64,000 nucleotides of DNA from NCBI GenBank assembly GCA_028622995.1, contig JAJQJQ010000043.1, positions 744,001 to 808,000 on the forward strand, written 5' to 3'. Every line of letters starts with the position of its first letter. The stretch's first letter is position 1. Both the position numbers and the translations under genes were made by a program. Below are positions 59,350 through 64,000 of this stretch, piece by piece. Source of the DNA: Panagrolaimus kolymaensis (Eukaryota > Nematoda > Chromadorea > Rhabditida > Panagrolaimidae). The notes beneath the pieces are model-generated. The model ran no database searches. It saw nothing but the letters and a program-made list of their open reading frames with translations, and was not told the DNA's origin.

Positions 59350-62300
59350 ATGCATTGTGATAAATTTTCTATGCCAAGTTGTTCAAAGGATTCAGCTGAA
59401 GAATTATTAGATGCAAGAAGGCTTGTGCGATTATGTGCAGAAAGTTTTGGTAAGATTTTTTTTTTTATTTCCAATCCCACCAAACCTGATGATGACAGTT
59501 TTTTAATAACTTTTTTTATTGATCAAAAAAAGCATTATTATTTATAAAGCTCATCTTGAACCAACCCAAAAAAAAGGGACCGAATGAACAAACTTGATCC
59601 AGTTTTATAAATCGATATTTTTTTATTTGGTTCGAGTATTTTTGTTTTATGAACTGTAATCGAACATCACCAGTTTTTAAAAAAAATTCTCATTCGATCC
59701 CATTTTTTATAAGAAAAAATTACCTTTGTTTTATTAAAAAAAATTTTTGTTTCAGTTTTTTACCTTCATTCAAAAAAAGACCTCAGTTAAATATTGATTT
59801 TTTGTTTTAGATGACCATGGTGAACCCCTAAATGATTTCCCTCATTGTTTATTTATGATTGGTGAATGGCTTATGGAAACCACGGAATTAATGGCCCAAT
59901 TTATTGCCCTTTATCAGGTTTGTTGGCCTTTGACATTTTAATTGATTTTTTTATTTAAAAAAAATACCACAAAAAATTTATATAAATTTTAAAATTAAAA
60001 TACTGAAGACAAAGATGACAGTTAAATATAAAAAAATTTTTAGACTTCACAGTTTCTTTTAGCACTGGTATAAAGCAACAAAAAAATGAACTCTAAGAGT
60101 TAAAAAAATTTAGAATAACGCATTTTAAAAGATAAATTATTTTTGGGCTTCAACAAAAAGCTTTTCAGTTTTACCATAAGACATTAAACGCATAGCATAT
60201 AATTTTAAAAAGTGTTAGCCTAAGCAAAGTTCCATAAGCAGTTTCAAAAACAAGAAAATTGGCACTGCAGTTTTTTGCTTTTTTTAATAGCAAACTTTAA
60301 AAAAGGTTTAAGCCATTTTATTTAATTTTATACAGTTTTTCTTTATAAGATATTGGTTTTTAGTCGTTATTATGATTGCCCATATTCAGTTACTTTAAAT
60401 ATAAAAATAAAATCAAAAGATTCTAATTTTCGTGATAAGAAGCGCTTTTTCTCATAATTTTCCTTGATGAAAAATGCTTTTAGAACTGCCAGTTTTTTTT
60501 CTTCAAATAAACATTACCATTAACAGTTTTAAATAAAATCTATTTTTAGCTTTCATAGCTTTTTGAAATTGAGAGAAAGTCAAAAGGTTAAATTCTAAAA
60601 ACACACAATCACGACCAGTTTAAATAATGAATTTTTAAAGCAATATTCAGTTTCTTTAAATATAATAAAACAAAAGGTGCTCTTTTTCGTTATAAAAATG
60701 CATTTTATTTACTTATTTTTAAATTATACAGTTTTTATGATTTATTTGAGTTTTATTTTTTGCAAGAGAAGTAGAACAAGAAACAGTTTTTATTGTAAGA
60801 ATTTATTTCCTTCCCCTTCCACCACAATTTCCTGTGGTACACAAATACCAAATATGTCCGATATCATTTTCATATCCAACATTTTGATCTATTGCGGATG
60901 GATGGAAAAAGTTTATGGGTTGATAACGATCTGGAGATTGATATGGACGATTTTTGGGTATTTCTCTCCAAGCATAATTAGGATTTTGATAATTTATTTG
61001 TCTTCTTGGAGGTGAAGGGTCATATCTCACTTGAACTGGAGCCATGGCCCTCGCAGGTGGAACAGGCGTGAATGGAATGGGTGGTGGAGGAGTAAAAGGT
61101 GGAAGAGTATGGAATGTTGGCATCGGTAAAGGTGCTACAGTTGGAAATCCAACTGCTCCTGGCATCATTGGGAATTGAGGCAATGGGTGAAGAGATGCCG
61201 CCGACGGCATAGAAAAAGGCGGGAACGTGGCCATGGGTAAATGAGGCAGTGGAGCCATTGGAAGATGTGGCAAGGGAGCCATGGGGAATAAGTTGCTATG
61301 CGCCAATTGTTGAGCTAATAAAAGGGTTGAGAAAGATAAAAATAAGAAAATTAAAATGAAGAGTCGCATTTTTTGATTCTGAAAATTTTGAATTAAGAAA
61401 ATATTCAAGGAATAAAACAGTTTCAAAAATACACAAAATAAGAACTATAAAGTTACAAAAAAGCAACAAATTTAAGAAATAATATGCAGTTTCAACTAAG
61501 CAGCCAAAAACTTTAGATGGGAAGCAGTTAAAAATTTAAATTAATTTTGATAAAAAGCTTATCAATTCACAAAGTAGAGGATATTTTATAAAAGTATCAT
61601 CCAATATGAGTGAGAGCTAACAGTTTACATTCTGGAGAGAAAAACACGAAAAAAAGCGCAGTTTTTAATGTAAAATTTTTTTCTTATATTTAACCAAGAA
61701 CTTTTTTTTCGCTTGACAGTTATTCCATAAAAAGCATGAGTGTTTAGAGATAGTAAGCCGATTGTTGCAGTTTATATTTAATGAAACCCCATAACCATTG
61801 AAGACAGTTTTAAATAATAGAAACCGCGAATTATCAGAGAGTACAGTTAATAAAATCTTAAAATAACTATAATCCAAAGTATTTTTTCCTTTTTCTCGCA
61901 ATAAAAAAATAATGATAAAAAATCCGCGAAAGTTTGTTTTAAAAAGTTAAAATAATAAAAAAAGTAATTAATAGCCATTAATCGAAAGAAGTTCAAGTTT
62001 ATCTTCCGCTCGCTTATCTTCTCTCAGTTTTCTTTAAAATAATTAATGACTTTCACCATTTGACTTTTATTTTAAGGAATCTGGTTTTCTAAAAAAGGAT
62101 CTCGAACAACTTTTTTTATTGCTGGAAAAGTTGATTTTGATCGTTCAGAAAATTAAGAAAATTTTCTTGACGATATGCAGTTATCGCAAATTACCAAATA
62201 TATGGCCAGTTAAACAAAAACAAAAACCGCTTTGAGAAAAGAAAAAGCCCTGGCCAAGCAACAGTTTTAAAAGCCTTTTTTTGTGAAATCTTTTTTTTGG

Positions 62301-64000
62301 ATTTCTTCAAAAAGAAATTAAACAAACAGCACTGTGTTCTGCAGCCCCCACGACACACAAACCGATTCAGTTTAAAAAAAAAGAAAAAAGAAAAGAAGAA
62401 TGAATCTTTGATCATCTTACATTTTGCATTTTTTTTGTTGCATAAATGTAGCCTCCTTGTTAGTTAGAAGACATCCATCCAACTAAGCTTTTGTTGCTTT
62501 TATAAATCGGGTTTAATTTTAAGATGATTTATCCCATTTTTCTTTTTATTTTGTGAACGATTTTAGTTTATAAAAAAATGAGAGATTTCTGCAATAGAAA
62601 AAAATGCAAAAACCTTAAATTTTGTTATTGAATTGCAGTAAAAAATGAAAATAATTCTTATCATTCTTGTTCTTTCATCGTCGCCAGTTTTAAGATTTGA
62701 TGTTTAATGAAAAATGATTTTTTCAAGAAAAAAAATAATAAAGAATTCTTTACAGACAAGCTGATACAGATAATGAAAAAAGTTTTAAACTTTTTGGAAT
62801 CATCGCAATTTAGAAGACAGTTTTAAAAAATTTAAGAGAAAAAAAACTAAAACCACAAAAGCCTATTTTTGAAATCATCGTCGTCGATAAATATCTCAAA
62901 GGCGAAGATAAAGTAACAGTTAAAACTTAAAAAATTACAAAATATGTTAGAATTTTTTCGCATCAATTCGGGCTCACTCAGTTTAATAAAAAAAAGATAA
63001 TATTTAACTTTACTTTTTTTCCAGGAAGAATGCGATGAACTTGGAACAAAAATATGTTATGCCATAGGTTTTTGGATTCGTGATTTTCCCGTCCATTTTG
63101 ATGCTCACGCACAATTATGTAAATTAGTGGAGCGACTTAAAAAAATGACCATTCATGATGAAATTGATGAAGCTGCAATAAATGAATTGGATGTTAGCTC
63201 CGTGTAAGTCCTTCCATCGTTAAAATTTTTACTCAGTTTTAAAATCCAACAATAAATTCAAACAGTTTTAAAAAAAATTTGACCTTAAAAAAATAATCGC
63301 CTGATTTTTTCAGTCCCTCATATGCTTGGCTTCGAAATGTATCAGTTCGAAACCCAGTTTCCCGCCATGTTTCATTATGCTTTGAACAATGGAGCCCCGA
63401 AGATATTTCGAATTCAATGAGTCATATCGATTATAAAGCTTTAAGCCGAGTTACGATTCCAGAAATAAAAAAATATATTAAAGCAGGAAAATTAAATTCC
63501 ACTCCGATTTTGGAGAAGTCTATTACAGTTTTTAATGTAAGTTTAAATTTCACCAAGTGTTTGATCCTGACAGTTTTATTTTCTTTTTAATTGGAGAGGC
63601 AAATCATTAGTGCAGGCAAAATTCGAGAAACAGTTTTAAAATTAAAATAAAACCTTTTTCTACGGACCGGGATTCCTGAAGTTCAGTTATTTATTTTCAT
63701 ATTAATATATTTTTTTGCGATCAAAAATGCTTATTATTTTTTTGCCCAAAAACTTCATTGAATACAGTTTTAAAAAATCGAAAAGTTATTGCTATTATAT
63801 AAATATTCCAGAACGTTTTCATTGGAGACAGTTATTTCAAAGTTAAAAAAGCTACCTAAAACTAAAAAAAACATACTATCCCGATATAAGTTAATGGGAC
63901 AGTTATTTTTATTGTGATATCTTCTTTTGAGGGAATTTTTTTATTTTTCTAAAAACAAGCAGCTTTGGTGGATGAGTGAAAGAAACAGTTTGAATAAAAA
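59350..64000 (+). CDS. rgef-1: RasGRP/RGEF-1-type Ras/Rap guanine nucleotide exchange factor, 5' part
   Basis: Four exons fall in the window: 59350-59449, 59811-59917, 63025-63203 and 63314-63536. They are in phase and give 203 residues, ending at a good donor, so the gene continues past the right edge. The family activates Ras/Rap GTPases and responds to diacylglycerol through a C1 domain expected further downstream. The visible part fits the N-terminal REM region (ELLDARRLVRLCAESF, then FWIRDFPVHFDAHAQL) and the start of the RasGEF catalytic domain (SLCFEQWSPEDISNSMSHIDYKAL, typical of RasGRP). The ATG is the first in the open frame; upstream exons cannot be excluded. Intron 2 is 3107 bases and contains an antisense gene. 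All introns carry sense CAGTTT motifs. Confidence 0.8.
59918..63024. other. Long motif-filled intron 2 of the RGEF-1-like gene
   Basis: This 3.1-kb intron has CAGTTT/CAGTTA copies on the plus strand across its length except within the nested minus-strand exon (60803-61369). Outside that exon I see no other coding sequence. Its right part (62.6-63.0 kb) holds copies preceded by GTCGTCG-like complex sequence. Confidence 0.7.
60803..61369 (-). CDS. Nested secreted proline-rich protein
   Basis: A single exon on the minus strand encodes 188 residues inside intron 2 of the RGEF-1-like gene. It starts with a clear signal peptide (MRLFILIFLFLSFSTLLLAQQ). A Pro/Met/Leu/Phe-rich region follows, with MAPLPHLP-type tandem repeats at about residues 29-47 and looser PLPxFP repeats to about residue 110. 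The C-terminal part is less repetitive, Tyr/Asn/Pro-rich, and ends with a two-cysteine segment (WYLCTTGNC) and a basic tail. A 3' splice site lies 9 bases before the ATG, suggesting trans-splicing or a leader intron. It may be a cuticle, eggshell or secretory protein; no family is recognised. Confidence 0.75.
   Translation of the reverse strand: MRLFILIFLFLSFSTLLLAQQLAHSNLFPMAPLPHLPMAPLPHLPMATFPPFSMPSAASLHPLPQFPMMPGAVGFPTVAPLPMPTFHTLPPFTPPPPIPFTPVPPARAMAPVQVRYDPSPPRRQINYQNPNYAWREIPKNRPYQSPDRYQPINFFHPSAIDQNVGYENDIGHIWYLCTTGNCGGRGRK

Larger units (their letters stand above)
52693..64000 (+). repeat. CAGTTT motif block C
   Basis: Plus-strand CAGTTT/CAGTTA copies resume at 52693 and are dense from about 53080 to the end of the window (last at 63986), so the block runs off the right edge. 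Here the main gene is on the plus strand, and the motif is therefore in the sense direction in its introns. A nested minus-strand gene interrupts it without exon copies. Examples with complex preceding sequence are at 58560, 58739 and 62686. The block includes three motif-free islands and the 3.1-kb second intron of the exchange-factor gene. Confidence 0.9.

Noticed and set aside
120..64000. Pol III terminator reading of CAGTTTT
   Set aside because: Many copies are CAGTTTA or CAGTTAA and lack the T4 run, and no box A/B promoter pairs were seen.
1..64000. tRNA, rRNA or spliced-leader RNA genes
   Set aside because: I looked for T-loop and leader-like strings and found none convincing.

Overview
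The window reads as nuclear DNA of a nematode. It is very AT-rich, its genes are split by many small introns with clean GT..AG ends, several start codons lie 6-22 bases after an unpaired 3' splice site (as expected for spliced-leader trans-splicing), and the gene content is typically nematode. Species cannot be named from the sequence. I assembled the exons by hand and checked that reading phase is kept across every junction. All eleven complete multi-exon models close in frame. The rgef-1-like gene runs off the right end, and the nested proline-rich gene has one exon.

Layout. 1-6.4 kb: a cysteine-rich secreted protein on the minus strand with long introns. 6.5-12.6 kb: compact minus-strand genes for a choline/ethanolamine phosphotransferase, mitochondrial EF-Ts and a four-span membrane protein. 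13.7-15.3 kb: a small unknown plus-strand gene. 16.1-26.4 kb: one 15-exon minus-strand gene for a 906-residue secreted protein with Kunitz, thyroglobulin type-1 and other cysteine-rich segments. 30.2-35.2 kb: an HP1-like chromodomain gene, then syntaxin-18 and synaptobrevin in tandem on the minus strand. 41.5-50.0 kb: EHBP-1 (NT-C2, CH, bMERB) and, tail to tail with it, a shorter paralogue without the CH domain. 50-59.3 kb: no gene seen. 59.35 kb to the end: the start of a RasGRP/RGEF-1-type Ras/Rap exchange factor whose second intron holds an antisense single-exon gene for a proline-rich secreted protein.

The most striking structure is not a gene. In three blocks (about 0.1-6.4, 12.8-27.7 and 52.7-64 kb) the short word CAGTTT (or CAGTTA) recurs every 35-150 bases, nearly always on the plus strand whichever way the local gene points. 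It sits in introns and intergenic DNA, is preceded by 15-30 bases of more complex, GC-richer sequence and followed by an A/T run. Every short intron I checked inside the blocks carries it. The blocks stop sharply at the compact genes (phosphotransferase, EF-Ts, HP1, syntaxin-18, EHBP pair), whose introns lack it. The word differs by one base from the core of the C. elegans 21U-RNA (piRNA) upstream motif, CTGTTTC, and the layout (one strand, introns and spacers, blocks alternating with housekeeping genes) resembles nematode piRNA domains. A piRNA-like or other small-RNA cluster is my leading hypothesis, but the sequence alone does not prove it.

Other notable items are three small inverted-repeat elements (one a near-perfect 237-base hairpin beside the third block's edge), a GC-rich fold-back island, tandemly duplicated in-frame exons in the HP1-like gene, and a possible synaptobrevin/syntaxin-18 operon.
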